Position numbers and translations under genes: made by a program. The notes under the pieces were generated by a model. The model did not search any database and had not been told where the DNA came from. It saw only the letters and a list, made by a program, of their open reading frames with translations. Shown here piece by piece: positions 1-13,286 of a DNA stretch of 64,000 bases. Position 1 is the first letter of the stretch; every line of letters begins with the position of its first letter. Source of the DNA: Lamellibrachia satsuma (Eukaryota; Annelida; Polychaeta; Sabellida; Siboglinidae). The DNA lies in contig BSQZ01000022.1 in NCBI GenBank assembly GCA_033239005.1, positions 4,993,001-5,057,000 of the forward strand, given 5' to 3'.

Positions 1-2563
1 GTCGTCACGCCGTTCCGCGGCGTACGCGTGTATGCACACTCTGCAATGGGGATGCCCGGGTCAGAAACTGCACTGGAAGAATTGCTATGTTGCATACTCG
101 GAGATCTGCTGCAAGAAGGCAGTGTCGGTAAACTTGCAGACGATATCTACTGCGGCGGCAATACCATTGTTGAACTTCAACAAAACGTCAAAAGGCTGTT
201 ACAATGCTTCGCCAACAGTGGTTTGCGACTATCAGCCACCAAGACAACGATTTTCCGACGTCAACTACCATTCTCGGTTGGATATGGAATATGGGTACCA
301 TTCGGGCGAGTCCTCACCGTATTGCTACCCTAGCCAGCTGTGAAGCTCCCACGACGGTGAAGGCCATGCGCGCATTCGTTGGAGCTTACAAAATGCTAGC
401 GCGTGTAATACCCGGTTGCTCTGCCTTACTCGCACCTTTCGATAACGCAACTGGCGGACGCCAGTCTCCTGAACACATCGTTTGGACAGACTCGTTACGG
501 AAGGCCTTCAAGCATGCACAGGACAGTCTACATACGAACAAGGCTATCACGTTGCCTCGACCCTCCGACAAGCTATGGCTTGTGACCGATGGCTCCACCA
601 AACAGTACGGACTAGGTGCTACCTTGTACGTTATGTGTGCTGGCAAATTGAAGCTGGCCGGATTCTTCAGTGCGAAATTACGCGGGCGACAAACTACGTG
701 GCTGCCTTGCGAGATAGAGGCGTTGTCCATTGCAGCAGCAGTGAAGCATTTCAGCCCGTACATCGTACAGCCGAGTCACACTGCGTCTATCCTCACTGAC
801 AGCAAGCCTTGCGCACAAGCTCATGAAAAACTGTGTCGCGGCGAGTTCTCTGTGAGTCCGCGAGTCTCTACATTCTTGTCGGTAGTCAGCCGCTATCAGG
901 CAACTGTCCAACACCTCGCCGGCTCAGCACATGTCCCATCAGACTTTGCTAGTCGCAACGCACCGACATGTCTCGAACAACAGTGTCAAGTATGCACCTT
1001 CGTCAGGCAAATGGAGGAGTCGGTTGTCCTGCAATGCGTCACTACCAAAGATGTGACATCTGGGAGGGCTCGACTTCCGTTCACCAGCAGATCAACGTGG
1101 CTAGCTATCCAAGCCGAATGCCCTGATTTGCGACGCACACTTTCACACCTCACACAAGGGACGCGACCATCCAAGAAAATAACGAATGCCAAAGACGTCA
1201 AGCGATATCTAAACGTCGCATCCATCGCCCGTGATGGTCTGCTAGTCGTACGTCGTAACGATCCACTCAGCCCAGCACGAGATTGCATCATCGTTCCCCG
1301 CATGGTCCTTGACGGGCTAGTGACAGCACTGCACATTCAACTGGACCATCTCTCGTGTTACCAGTTGAAACAGGTCATGCATCGCTATCTGTACGCGTTG
1401 GACCTGGACAAAGCAATCGACACAGCGTCGCGTAGCTGTCACCAATGTGCCTCACTATGCGATACTCCACACACGACTATCCCACAGTCTACAGGCAATC
1501 CTCCAGAGGTGGTAGGAATTTCCTATGCCGCAGACGTCATCAAACGTGAGAAACAACTCATCTTGGTCCTACGCGAGTGCGTAACGTCATACGCTGTTTC
1601 GTGTTTAATCGATGACGAACGCCGCGACACACTACGAGACTCTCTGGTCAAGCTGTGCATTGGCTTACGACCGCTAGATGTGCCTCCTACTGTCATACGC
1701 ACTGACCCCGCCCCAGGGTTCGCTGCTCTCGTCAAGGACGCCCTGCTGTCCACGTATCGACTCACGATTGAACTTGGACGCGTCAAGAACGTCATTAAAA
1801 ATCCGTTGCAGAAAACGCTGTACGCGAGCTCGAGCATGAACTGTTACACCAACAACCCATAGGTGTGGCTGTCACGCAGCTTGTTCTATCTATTGCCACC
1901 GCAAACCTCAACACTCGTATACGAAACAGGGGGTTTTCCGTCAGAGAGTTGTGGACCCAGCGAGACCAGTTCACAAACGAACAACTGCCGTTAACCGATT
2001 ACGACCTCGTTCGCCAGCAGCATTCTTTGCGAAATGCCAACCACGCTCCAAGTCAACTATCGAAGTCACCCAGTCATACCGTATCCAAAGCACTAAATAT
2101 TGATGTTGGTGACATTGTGTATCTGTACTGTGACCGAAACAAGTCACGTTCTCGGTGTCGGTACCTAGTAGTGAGTGTAGATGGGGTCTGGCTGAATGTC
2201 AGCAAATTCATCGGCAATCAATTGCGAGCCACCTCCTATCGAGTGAAACGGACGGAATGCTACAAGGTTGCTGCCCATACACTTGATCCGCCAACGGCGT
2301 ATCAATACGGTGACTCGACGAATACGCCGACATATGACCCCACTCCAGAACCTCGACCGAGCATACCAACACAGCTACTGTACCCTGCCACACCTGACGA
2401 CGCTCAGTCGGTACATCCGATTCCGGATGCGCAGACTCCGGTCGCTCCGGACGAAGAGAGGCAAGAGTCCGAAGATGAAGAGAACTTCCCCGCCGAGGAG
2501 CTTCCCCGTCGATCAACCAGAAGACGCAGACCTCCCGAGTATCTAAGCGACTTTGTCACTTAG
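1..2563 (+). pseudogene. Ty3/gypsy-type retrotransposon pol, 3' part, frameshifted
   Basis: Three overlapping reading frames give one pol polyprotein in pieces. Positions 28-260 carry the reverse-transcriptase end with a LADD catalytic motif. Positions about 260-1860 carry a thumb-like segment, an RNase H domain (TDGS near 590 and a DSK near 800) and the start of an integrase with a C-x2-C zinc end near 1440. Positions 1865-2563 carry the integrase C-terminal part and a proline/acid-rich tail. The frame changes near 260 and again near 1810, so the copy cannot make one protein. The order RT, RNase H, integrase and the thumb-like segment before RNase H fit Ty3 better than BEL/Pao. The 5' part lies outside the window. 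Assignment to a named clade is not possible here. Confidence 0.8.
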
Positions 2564-3704
2564 ACTATAATTGCAATAATATTATTGTATAGTTGCTTTC
2601 TCTATAATTAGTCATATATAGTATAAGGAGAAGAAAGAAGTCACGCCAATAGACGATCAATTATAATTCACGTCTATGACTGTTTGTGGGTGACCCCGGC
2701 TCCCCGGGTCAAGGACGCTCTCGCTCTCCGCGTTTAATTTCGGTTGGTCGTGTTTTCTTGTTCTGCATTAAATGTCATGTTACATCTTACTAGTGTCTGT
2801 TTGCAAGACTAAATATGCGTTCTTTATCACCCTAATGGCGTTGCTCTAAATCTGCGCGCGCATGAATCGTCCGTTTCGAAAATTAATCGCGTGTGGTCAA
2901 GATGAAAAATACGGCTAATGCTGCTATTCGTAGCAATTGCGATTGCTAAAACTGCCCTAAAACACAATATTTCAAAGTCATATATGCCATTTGTGCACTT
3001 AAAGTGATTGTCTTTACCCCTGAGGTAGACAAAGGGAGGTAAGTGGCGCTGCTGATATAGGTAGGATTTATTTGTTCGTTATTTCATTTGTTCTCTGTTT
3101 TTGGTAGAGTTAAGCTTAGTAAGTTAGTTGCTTAGCCTTAGCCTTAATAAGTTAGTTGCTTAGCCTTAGAAAATCGAAAGGTTGGTACTTTATAAAATTT
3201 GGCAAAGCATATCAAACAGGAATATAAAGTAAACAGCGATTCAAAATTCCCGCAAAATCCGGTCATCTTCACTTTTATCCAATGGCAATGTAAACAAACT
3301 ACAAGTACAACCACTCCCTGACCCTGATCGAACGAAAACCATATTATGGCATATATACAACATTTACGAATTAGAACGACATCTCACTTTTTCTTGCATT
3401 GATACATTGAAATATTTGTGATAAACACTGTTTACACAACAGCGTACTTAAAATATAAAAATTACAATTTGACTTGTGGTTGTGGTCATTGTCGTAACTC
3501 GGCTGAGGCTGAGCCATAGGCATAGCCATAGCCATAAACGTCATTGTCCAAACTTGCTGGTCAGACTCAGAGCTTGGGAACAAACACATTTTCGTTAGCT
3601 GCACTCCAACAGGGCTGCCCACTCCAACATCCATTTCTACAACTAACAGGCTTTTCACTCAAGACGTCTAGATCCCAGAGACGCCTCAAGTGCGGAAGCA
3701 GATT
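2564..3704. other. AT-rich 3' flank, possible LTR, no gene
   Basis: No coding region was recognised. The first about 300 bases after the pol stop are AT-rich and may include the 3' LTR, but the partner LTR lies outside the window, so this cannot be tested. The later part has short direct duplications, for example two copies of an agttagttgcttagcctta motif near 3120-3165. Confidence 0.4.
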
Positions 3705-4500
3705 TCTATGTATTTAACAAGATTGCCATCCCAGACAACAAGTTCCAGATGGCAAGTGGAGAAGGAAGCCATTGGCTTATCGAGAGTCCAACAATTTTCA
3801 CATCTATGTGTAACCCGCCCCTATCAGATATCTGTCAATTCTATTTTTAAACATATTCACACTACTAGCATTAACACAATCATTAATAATAATAATAATA
3901 ATTTTATTAAAATGGCAACTATAGCAGTTGAATTATACATTATATTTGGCAGTTTGTTCCATTCATTTATCACCCCCTGCGAGAAAGAGTACTTTCTCAT
4001 ATCCAATCTACACTGCTCCTTAACTAATGCTGCTTTGTGTCCTCTGGTTCTACTCCCTTCTTTAAGTTTGAAGAACATATTCCTATCAACATCCTCGTAA
4101 CCGTTCACTATTTTAAACACTTCTATTTGGTCTCCTCTTAGTTTCCTGGTCTCTAGTGTTGTCAAACCACATTGAAATAAGCGACTTTCGTAACTAAGGT
4201 CTCTTAATTCTGGAATAATTTTAGTTGCTCTTCGTTGTATTCTTTCTAGCTTATCTATGTCTTTTTTACGATATGCCCTCCATGCTTGAATACAATATTC
4301 CAAATGTGGTCTAACTATTGCTTTGTACAGGGGTACAATTAGCTGTTTCTCCTTAAACGTGATAGTTCATGTCAGCACTAAATGTTACTCCTAAGTCCTT
4401 TTCTTGTGTGGTTCTACCTAGCCCATTTTATATTCTTTGTCCACGTTTCCATGTCCTATGTGTATGCATTTAACTTTGCACTACACAAGCGTCTTGATAC
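3705..4500 (-). pseudogene. CR1-type LINE, 3' end fragment
   Basis: On the minus strand 4303-3890 encodes the C-terminal end of a LINE ORF2 (motifs EYCIQAWR, RIQRRATK, GLTTLETR, KLRGDQIEVFK), closely matching the end of the copy at 16996-19293. A short ATT-type trinucleotide run near 3883-3905 interrupts the last codons. The 3' untranslated part (complement of 3710-3800) also matches the other copy, including the cue about the 'aagccaatggcttcc' stretch and the tail of aatcttgtt-like repeats. It is 5' truncated and has frame breaks beyond 4303. Confidence 0.85.
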
Positions 4501-5845
4501 CTGGCACATATCCCCAAATATTTAGATTTAAAATAGAAAGCACCCAAGCTGAGCCTGGAAATAAAACAACGAATTTTGGTGTCCTAATGTGACCCTGTGA
4601 CTTTTTATGTATCTGGCATTAGGCCCAGGCTTTTACATTTATCCTCCATTATAACGGTATGCAGTGGATATACGCTGACAGTGATAACCCTTTGTAGCGT
4701 CGCTGGTATAATCTGGCTTTTAGTGCGCTGCGTTGACATTTCCCAATTTACGGTAATAACTGCGCAAGAACGGAAGCGCAAACGGGAATACGTATATCAT
4801 ATTTTCCCGCGTAACGCCTAACGGGTTCTCTTCTGTCTGGGTCAGAAATCGCATCTGACTTACACGTAAGTGAAACATGCACGCTTGGGGCGGAGCATTG
4901 TGTTTGTATGACACCCCGTACATTGTGTTTGTATGACACTCTGTCATTGTGTTTATTTGTTCGGATTTGTAGCTATTTGTTGTTATCGTATTCATTACAA
5001 TATCTACTTTTGGCGGCGAGATGTCCCAAATGTCCTAGATCTAGTTAAGTTAGGCACCGTCAACGACAATGGCATGTTAGCTTTTGTATATCGTCCTAGC
5101 GGTTAGATTAATGAATGTATAATGTGTTAGCAAAAATGAGTTGCGGAACGCATAATAGAATTAGTACTACGTCTACGGTGACAGTGTATCGTGCGGTGGC
5201 GTTAGGTTTCAATGAGTAATGTCAGTAGTAGTATTGTCAGCAGTTTCGGTACCCCGATGTGGAATGGTGTTCCCCTGTTGTCATCAGATGGCAGCACTAG
5301 TCATATTACAATGTTCAAGCGTTACTGTTGTGTACTGAATGTCCTGCAATGAGTTACATTCGGGTGTTACATTTGTTAAAGTTATGTTGCATGGTCGTTA
5401 CACTATTATAAGTAGATGCATAGGCATCGTGATCAGTATTATTGTATTAGGTTGCTATAACAGTCCAACATGTGAACATGAAGGCACCTGGAAGTGGACT
5501 TCATCTGAACAGCTGGGCCATGCTTTCTTATTCAACCACTTTATTGCTATTATGTGGAATATGATGCTACGTTGGCGCTAATAAATTGTCCAACGTTTGG
5601 CCGGAATCTTAGATGCTATTTACTTAGTGCTACTAATGTGCATTGGCTGTGTGCAGGCTACTATTTGTTAGGATATTAGGATGTGAAATGTGGTGATGGC
5701 CTGATAATAATCTGTGTTCTATCCATGACAGCTATCATAGTTCTGAGTAGCAGTCGCCGTTTCTGCCGTAGTTTCCATTTCGGCCATATATCCTCTTGGT
5801 TAAGTTAAACAGTTCTTCACAGAAATGAAATACATTTTAGTTATA
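4501..5845. other. no gene recognised
   Basis: Only short open frames without recognisable domains are seen. Two copies of a cattgtgtttgtatgacac phrase lie near 4898-4940. No RNA gene or promoter could be supported. Confidence 0.5.
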
Positions 5846-5849
5846 TAAT

Positions 5850-7470
5850 AATGTTTTATTTCAGGCAAGAGCCCATAATATTATAAATGCATACAGGTTA
5901 TAAAAAAACATACATATACACACATGATGAACAATAGAGGTACATGTAGTGAGAAAATTATATATATAAATATACATACATGACGTGTAGTAAAAATATA
6001 TATATAAGATAAGTCAGGATAAAAAATATATTTGTATAAAAGTACAAACATCATGAATTAAAAGCATACAATTGATCAATCCAATGTTTAATCAGTGTAC
6101 TTCGATAATAAATAAAAGTGTGAAGATAATTCACAAAAAGCATATTGTCGGATTTTTCCAACCGGCATAAAAGGCTAAAAATTGATGAGCGAATACATTC
6201 ATTAAAGGATTTAACATAATTAGTAGTGAACATATGGCTTGCACTACAGCGGGGTGACAGGTTGTGTATAATTCTAAAACTGTAGTTATAAGCGACAGTA
6301 ATACCTTTCAGACTCTGTTTTTTAAAATAACACCAAAGACGAGGTGTACATTGAACCACAGTATGAATTAAATAAAGTTGTTTTAATGGAATTGTTGCAT
6401 AAGTAAAATTTTCTGGCTAAAGCATTTTTGCCTGAGCATAGATACATCTTTTCTGCCTGGCAGTATCGTCATCATCAGTAAGATTATTCTTTATAATATG
6501 GCCAAGGTATTTACATTTATCAGTGTAAGGTAGTGTATGGTTATTGATAACAACAGGATGAATATTTTTCTTGTCCCTAGGTTTGTTATCAATAACCATA
6601 CAGAAAGATTTTTGGCGTTGTACGTTATATCAAACATATTGCCATACTTGGCACAACAATCGTTGAGTTTTCTCAACCCCGCAACACTAGGTGAAAAAAC
6701 ACAAAGGTTATCGGCATACATCATTACATCATATGATTCATTATGGTTCCTGCATAAAGACAGCCAATTTGTAATTTATTCAAATTTACACTTAAGTCAT
6801 CCATGTAAACGTTAAAAAGATGTGGAGAAAGGATTCCACCCTGCCTAACACCGTTTGAAACGGTAACAAAATCTGAGAAGCTACAACACCATCTGACAGT
6901 GAATTTCTGGGTTCTGTGCCAGTAATAAAGAATGCGAACAATAAAAGAAGGACATCCCCAGTCAATTAGTTTGGTGAATAGCTTACTATGATTGACTTTG
7001 TCAAAGGCCTTAGAGGCATCCAGCATGGTAACATACATAGATGAGCCATTCGCTATGTAGTGTCGAAAGAGTTCTTTTAATAAAAATATGAGCATTTCAG
7101 TTGAGTGATGCTTTTTAAATCCAAATTGGTTTACACATGTAGATAAAAAAGTAGAAACCTTGGATAATACCAAGGATTCAAATAATTTACTAGCAATTGT
7201 GGCTAGAGCAATGGGTCGGTAGTTATGTTATCAGACAGGTCACCCGCCTTATTTTTAATTATGGGGGCTATGATTGTAATCATCATAGCATCCGGTAAAA
7301 AACCGTGAATTAACATGCTACTATATAAAAGTGACATGAGAACATGAAATTTTTCATTCGCATATTTAAAATGTTCGTTACTTACACTATCATAACCCGG
7401 GGCTTTGCCTACAGGCATTGCATGTTTTATATCTTGAATTTCCTTAACATTAAAAATTATTTGTTAGTCT
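5850..7470 (-). pseudogene. LINE reverse transcriptase, decayed
   Basis: Minus-strand fragments in order are: GKAPGYDSV (7418-7203), a palm segment with DASKAFDKV and GVRQGGILSP (7173-6724), a catalytic-box remnant MYADN where active enzymes have a DD pair (near 6724), and LINE C-terminal pieces (6599-6417 and 6359-6051). Frame breaks between the pieces and the changed second catalytic Asp show it is inactive. It is a different lineage from the CR1 copies in this window. Confidence 0.8.
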
Positions 7471-7516
7471 GCCATATAACGTTATGTCTCGGTTAATCGT
7501 TTTTCTGTGTGAATAA

Positions 7517-7518
<2 letters not shown>

Positions 7519-7556
<38 letters not shown>
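7519..7556. repeat. (TA)n microsatellite
   Basis: Uninterrupted TA dinucleotides at the 5' edge of the decayed LINE, separating it from the FLYWCH/MULE-like fragment. Confidence 0.9.
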
Positions 7557-7557
<1 letters not shown>

Positions 7558-7564
7558 TCAACCC

Positions 7565-8020
7565 CCTCCTGATGCACTCGTTTGATAGGCCTCCAACGGA
7601 TGTTGTGTCTGGCTCCATGCAGAAGCTCAGCCACAGTCCTCCTGCCAGCCAGGCGATCCTGGCACAGTGTGTGGAGTCCTGAAGTAGGTGGTACTCCCAG
7701 CGCACTCTCTTCGCAGGGAGCTGACCTTGGAAATCCTCCACAATCATGGTCGATGCAACTACATCTTCCTTCTGGATGTCATCTATCAACACCCAGATGT
7801 TTGGATGTATGTGGCACTATAGGGTGTTGGCCTGCATGCACCCTGCGAATCATCTTCTTCACAGCCTCTTGTTACCTGAGCAATGATCTGGCGTCTGCAG
7901 GCAGTTCAGCAAGTTTGGTGGCTACCATCCCTCCAGGTGCCTCCTGGGAGTTGCTGGCAAGCTGCTTCAGATCTGCTCTAGCTTTGATGGCAGCAACTGC
8001 CAGTAGGTTCAGATCATGAT
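7565..8020 (-). pseudogene. FLYWCH/MULE-like transposase fragment
   Basis: Read on the minus strand the segment carries phrases KARADLKQLAS, AVKKMIRRVHAGQHP and LIDDIQKEDVV, in two frames. These resemble the linker between a FLYWCH zinc finger and the start of a MULE transposase in invertebrate FLYWCH/MULE genes. The catalytic core is not seen. Resemblance is from memory of the family pattern, so the call is moderate. A second fragment of the same kind lies at 25200-25420. Confidence 0.45.
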
Positions 8021-8275
8021 TTGTATATCAATGTCATCCATGCCAAGGAAGGTGGTAAAAGCTCCCTTGCAGTGGTTGTGTCGCTTCTGATTCTATTTTT
8101 TGAGGTTACCTTCTTGGTATATAAAGAATCATCAAGACATCTTCTGCTTCCCTCTGGTACTCGTTGTGACGTCCATGTCCAGCACTGTTGGGCTTATGAT
8201 GGAACATCTCATTACCCCCAGTTTTATAGCCTCAGGAAAAGAAGCCACTCTCAGCTCTGGTGAAGCCATACAGTA

Positions 8276-9010
8276 ATGGGAGAGAGATGTATATTAGAAA
8301 TGGGAGGGAAGACAAATGGATCGAAGGAAAGGGGAGTAGGGGAGACACTAGATAAGGAGTGGGGGGGGGGCAAGGAGACGATAGTTAAGGCGATGGCAGT
8401 GAGGGAGACGGGAGGGAAGGCGATGGAAGCACAAGTTAGCCAGGCGACAGGAGAGAAATGTGATAGGTTGATGAGTGAGAGAGAGCCTGATAACAGTCTG
8501 TCATCAAGTGACAAGGCTGTAGGGCAGAATGTGATGGAGGGGATCCATGGAAGAGCTATTCCGAGGCAGTGATAGAGGGGGTGAGAAAGAGAGCGAGGGT
8601 ATTTGTGGGGGACTCAATAGTTAGGAAAAGTGTTAAACAAGGGAGATGACATGGTAGTTTGCTTGCCTGGGGCCAAAATAGAGGCGATAACTGAGAGGGT
8701 AGAAAACATCGTGGGTTTGAGCAAGGATGGATCTGTTTTAGTACACGTAGGGACAAATAACGTAGAGAGAGAGGGTACAACTGCCATTATTAGGAAATGC
8801 AGGAATTTGGTCAGAACACTAAAGCAGATGCAGGTTGAGCAGGTAATACTGTCAGGGATTTTACCAGTAATAGGAAGAAGGGGTCATAGATATCAAAATT
8901 GCTGGGGGATGGCAATTAACATGCTAGTCGAGAAGCTATATAGGGAAGAGGAAGTTGGTTTTGTGGATTTGTGGGGAAGTTTTGTTGGAAGGGCGGATAT
9001 GTACAAGTAG
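8276..9010 (+). pseudogene. CR1-type LINE ORF1 with SGNH-esterase domain
   Basis: An ORF1-like region runs from a charged segment (8276-8572, stop at the end) into an esterase-like domain. Around 8597 VFVGDSIVRK supplies the GDS block and near 8737 VHVGTNN supplies the downstream G-x-N block, both typical of the SGNH esterase domain found in ORF1 of CR1-type LINEs. A frameshift near 8630 separates the GDS block from the rest (8630-9010). In these elements ORF1 acts as an RNA/lipid-associated accessory protein. Confidence 0.7.
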
Positions 9011-10545
9011 GCCAGCTTCATCTAAGTGGAAAGGGGGCAGCAGTATTTGCGGATGGACTCTCAGCAACAGTAGACAGTGGCATGGGTAGCATATCAAATA
9101 TTTTTGGTAGTAAATACTATTTACACTAGAAGCGCAGGGGGGTTACTTAGAGATGCCTCAAGCAGAACAAGAGGCCACTAGATAAACCAATAACAGAATG
9201 TCCGAAAAAGAAAAACCTGTCTGAAGCAGGTTATAAATGCGTGTATTTAAACGCTAGGAGTATAGTAAATACGAAAAACGGATTAAACATTATGGTTGAA
9301 GATATTGACCCTCACGTAATTAATAAATCATGAGAGATCGAATAGGAAGAAGGGGAGGGGGGTATTTTATATGTTAAAGAATCTATTCAGGCTTATGAAA
9401 TAAAATTAGAAAGCGAAGCAGATTACGATGAAGGTGTTTGGTGCAAAATAGTTTCAGGAAATACAAAATTAACTATTGGATTAGTTTAGTCCAAACATAA
9501 ACGATGAGGATAACACAAAAATAGAAAATGTTATAAAGGAAGTTAGTAAAGGGGAATGTATCATAATGGGAGATTTTAACCATGGACACATACAATGGAA
9601 ATCTCTAGAGAGTACAGGGGGTGAGGACCAACAATTTCTATTTTTAGCTCCTTACTCAGCACATACTAGAACCAACCAGGGGAGAAAATGTATAATATAT
9701 AGTTTTGTCATCACAAAAAGAATTAGTGGACATTGTAAAAATACATGAACCATTGGGTAACAGTGACCACAATCAAATACATTTTGACATCAATGTAAAA
9801 TCAGGAAGTAAAAATAAAAAACGTATAGCAGAAACTTCCACAAAGGTAAAGATATGAGAAAATACTTAGAATGGAATAACATGCTGATGAATAAGATCGC
9901 AATTGAATGTTGGAATGTTCTAAAATATGAAATTGAGAGTATCATCGATAAATTTGTTCCCTTGAAAAAACAAGGAAAACGGTCTAGAAAGAAACACTTG
10001 TCAACAGAAGCTATTAGAAAAATAGTGTTTAAGCAAACTATGTGGAGGGTTTATAGGCTTACCAGAAAGGATGAAGACTATGCAAATTACAAAGAGGCAT
10101 TTAACCTAGCTACAACTGAAATTAGAAAATCTAAAAGAACCTTTGAAAAAAAATTGCCAGGTAATATCAAAAATTACTGCAAGAGTTTCTATGCTTATGT
10201 AAGGAGTAAACAGAAAGTTCGAGATAAGGTCGGACCACTGGAAAACAACAGTGGAAACATAATTTCAGATGGATTTCAAATGGCAGAGGTCCTGAATGAG
10301 TATTTCAGCTCAGTTTTTACCACAGAAGATAGCAGCCTCACTTCCAGTTCCATTTACTAAATTTGAGGGCAGTACATCGGAACATTTAGGGCAGTTATTT
10401 GTAACCTCTAAAATGATAGCAACGAAAATTAAGAAGATGAAAGATAATAAATCACCTGGAGTTTGGATACCACCAAAACTGCTTAAGGAAATTGTTGAGC
10501 AAATTAGTACACCACTTGCAAAATTTGTCAACAGATTAAATCTCT
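9011..10545 (+). pseudogene. CR1-type LINE ORF2 (endonuclease and RT start), 3' truncated
   Basis: The AP-endonuclease domain is visible in pieces: an EGGILYVKES-like block near 9350, and IIMGDFNHGHIQW near 9560. At 9740-9800 the end block (PLGNSDHNQIHF) is present in another frame. The RT N-terminal part follows (9854-10553, with DNKSPGV near 10450). Several frameshifts are present. The copy stops abruptly near 10545 where a 21-bp minisatellite starts, just before the RT palm. It belongs to the same family as the copy at 16996. Confidence 0.8.
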
Positions 10546-10905
10546 GTAAGTGATGGAAGGATCCCTGTCAGTAATGTAAGGGTTCCTGTAAGTGCTGGAA
10601 GGATCCCTGTCAGTGATGGAAGGATCTCTGTCAGTGGTGGAAGGATCTCTGTCAGTGGTGGAAGGATCTCTGTCAGTGGTGGAAGGATCTCTGTCAGTGG
10701 TGGAAGGATCCCTTTCATTGGTGGAAGGATCTCTGTCAGTGGTGGAAGGATCCCTGTCATTGATGGAAGGATCCCTGACAATGATAGAAGGATCTCTGTC
10801 AGTGATGGAAGAGTTCCTGTAAGTGGTGGAAGGATCCCTGTCAGTGGTGGAAGGATCCCTGTCAGTGGTGGAAGGATCTGTGTCAGTGGTGGAAGGATCT
10901 TCTTG
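10546..10905. repeat. 21-bp minisatellite (ctgtcagtggtggaaggatct)
   Basis: About 17 copies of a 21-bp unit with few differences. Because 21 is a multiple of three, both strands stay open (a seven-residue EGSLSVV repeat), which explains the reading frames here; no protein is proposed. Confidence 0.9.
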
Positions 10906-12629
10906 TTTTTATTGACATCTGACTGAGAGCATCTAAGCGTTATGTTTATTTTCTCAAGAAGAACAATTGTAAGATTCTCTGAAAACTACACCATGTCGGT
11001 GACATGACATGTCAGTGACATAACATGCAACAATGTGTCATTGTGATAAAATCAAAATCATTATTTTGCATACAAACCAAAAAAAAACTTAACATGGTCG
11101 CCTATGGAAAACAAACTATGATCTGTCCCTAATAAATAATAGATGCTGTATTGGTCGCATGTTGCAATATTTGTCCTTTTTTGTAAAAATGGATGCTGCA
11201 GGGATGTTGTAACTGGTTTAAAAAGAAAAGTCTGTATTACCTGCTGATGGAGAGTATGTCATATGGGTTGGCATTTGTATGGATCGGACAGGTAAATATG
11301 GAACAGATAACCGCGTCAGGAAGCAGATGTACATACATTGGCTGTCTGGTTGTTACAGCCATCGACAAACCTGCACTTGGTCCTGGATGACATTTTAAAT
11401 TGATAAAGTGATGCGTGTCACTTGTGTCACTCGTGCATTAATTGATATCAACTTTGAGCCTGATTGGCTGAACAATAATGGATAGCATTGCCTTGAGATT
11501 TGACTCTTGGTAAAGAACATACTTTGGCCACAATGTTTCATGACTGCAAGTTTGCATTGCTATGACATTGGCATTGACTCTACCTGGTCCCAGGTAAAAA
11601 AAATAGTGTAAGGCATTTGTGGAAGACGCATGACATGTTATATGTTTAAGGGTTGGTGTATGTCAGCGGGTTAAGTGGTGGGGTGGTAGATACAAGTGGG
11701 GGGGAGCCGGGGAGGGGTGGCATTCCTGTAGATGGGGAGCCACTGACCCCTTTAGTAGGACAGATTGCACAGGTGAACGATTTACAAAAGGCTAGAGTAG
11801 CTAGCTAGGATGTCTGAGCAATTCAAATGGGGGGAGGGGTGGAATAAAACGTAAAATGGCTTGATGGGTAATGACTCATCATATGCCCATTTAAATCATT
11901 GTTTGTTTGCGTGTGCATTGAGAAAGTTTGGGAATTCATGTCATTGGTCTGGGGCAAGAAGTCCACTCTGGACAATATATTTAATTAACAATTACATACT
12001 GCTAGTGTTGTCAAACATATAACCACACAACAATCATATGGCAGTGTACCTTTAAAATGTTTATAAATAACAATAACCATTTTCCGTAAAGGGTGGTTCA
12101 TTACCCCACCCTCCCGTGATCATGACACGGGCAGCATAAGTGAATCTAACAAACCCTATTTTGTTGCATTTTCTTTACACGTCTTATGAAACATCTTGAA
12201 TACAAGTTATTATGAATCTCTAGTATGATAATGAGTATCTTCAGTACAAAACTACAAATTAGTATGAAACTTTAATATAATGAGTATGAATCGAAGTATG
12301 AATTGTTTTTTAATGTTGCATGATTATCAATTAAGTTTTAGAAAATATCTGAAAAAGTTGCCATGAATGCATTTAACTCGAAAGTAATAATTAATGATAA
12401 CTAAGACAATATCTACACATGTTACAGTCAGTGCTTGCATAATCATATAATATATATTCGATTAATTTTAAATTAATCTGCCATGTTAAGAAAAAATACC
12501 ATTTGCTGCATAATACATTGCTACTTTGTCTGCATGGCTACTGCATGTCGTTTGTCGATCACCATGAGATAATCCATGATTTTTATACATGAATGCAGAT
12601 TCTGTGTTTTGTAGCACCCACAACTCATC
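10906..12629. other. no gene recognised; 5' flank of the NLR gene
   Basis: No coding region or RNA gene was recognised. G-rich runs occur near 11695-11730. The segment next to 12630 may hold the promoter and 5' untranslated region of the NLR gene, but no TATA box or clear initiator was found. Confidence 0.5.
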
Positions 12630-13100
12630 ATGGCGACGTCATTTGTAAAAGTCAACTTCAGTGGGGCTGACTACAAGAACTGGCTGAAGGTTGGCGTGGC
12701 TCTCCAGTTGACAACCAAAGCAATGACACCATTTTGTGAAGACGTGATTGGATCATTTCACACCTCACTGATGACAAGTATTGGAAGCAGTGTGTGCAGT
12801 GCTGGATGCACTAATGCGGATATCAAGAAGAAGAAGAAGAAATTCACTTGTGGAAGCAACGTCTGTGACAAGTGGCTGGCAGCCATTGAAGCACAACAAG
12901 CTTCAAGACAGTACTCGGTGGATAACACCACTGTCGCCCTGTGGCCTGTGCACCCATGGCAAATCGCCCAGTACTACATGGGCCCTGGACAAGATGCAGC
13001 CAATACCAGTCCGACCCAAACTGACCCAGGTGGAATCCTGCAGCTTGCTATCAATTGCAAGCAATTTCACCCACTCATCAACACAACCAAAGTAAAAGAG
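12630..13100 (+). CDS. NLR gene exon 1: CXorf38-like N-terminal domain
   Basis: First coding exon of a multi-exon gene extending to at least 42721. It starts with ATG after a short leader and ends phase 0 at a gag|gtaaca donor. The 157 residues contain DYKNWLKVGVAL near the N-terminus, paired cysteines (C-x3-C and C-x4-C before DKW), then WPVHPWQIAQYYMGPGQD and INCKQF. This pattern resembles human CXorf38 and a domain found in many invertebrate immune-like proteins (recall, not a search). Its function is unknown; in an NLR it would be the effector or adaptor end. A lysine run (from aagaagaag) between the cysteine pairs may be a local expansion. Confidence 0.75.
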
Positions 13101-13286
13101 GTAACATCATATAGGTTTTTATTATTGTGTAAAATTGTGATTTTAATTAATTTAACTATTTTGAATAGGTGTTTTCACATGAGTAATAGTTTTACTTATT
13201 TCAGAGATTTACTGTAAGCATCTCTATTTCCGATGTTTTTTTGGTGTTTTCCATAAATACATACATGTATATGTCTAGATATGTAC

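Noticed and set aside
10536..10822. Seven-residue repeat proteins on both strands
   Set aside because: Product of the 21-bp minisatellite.
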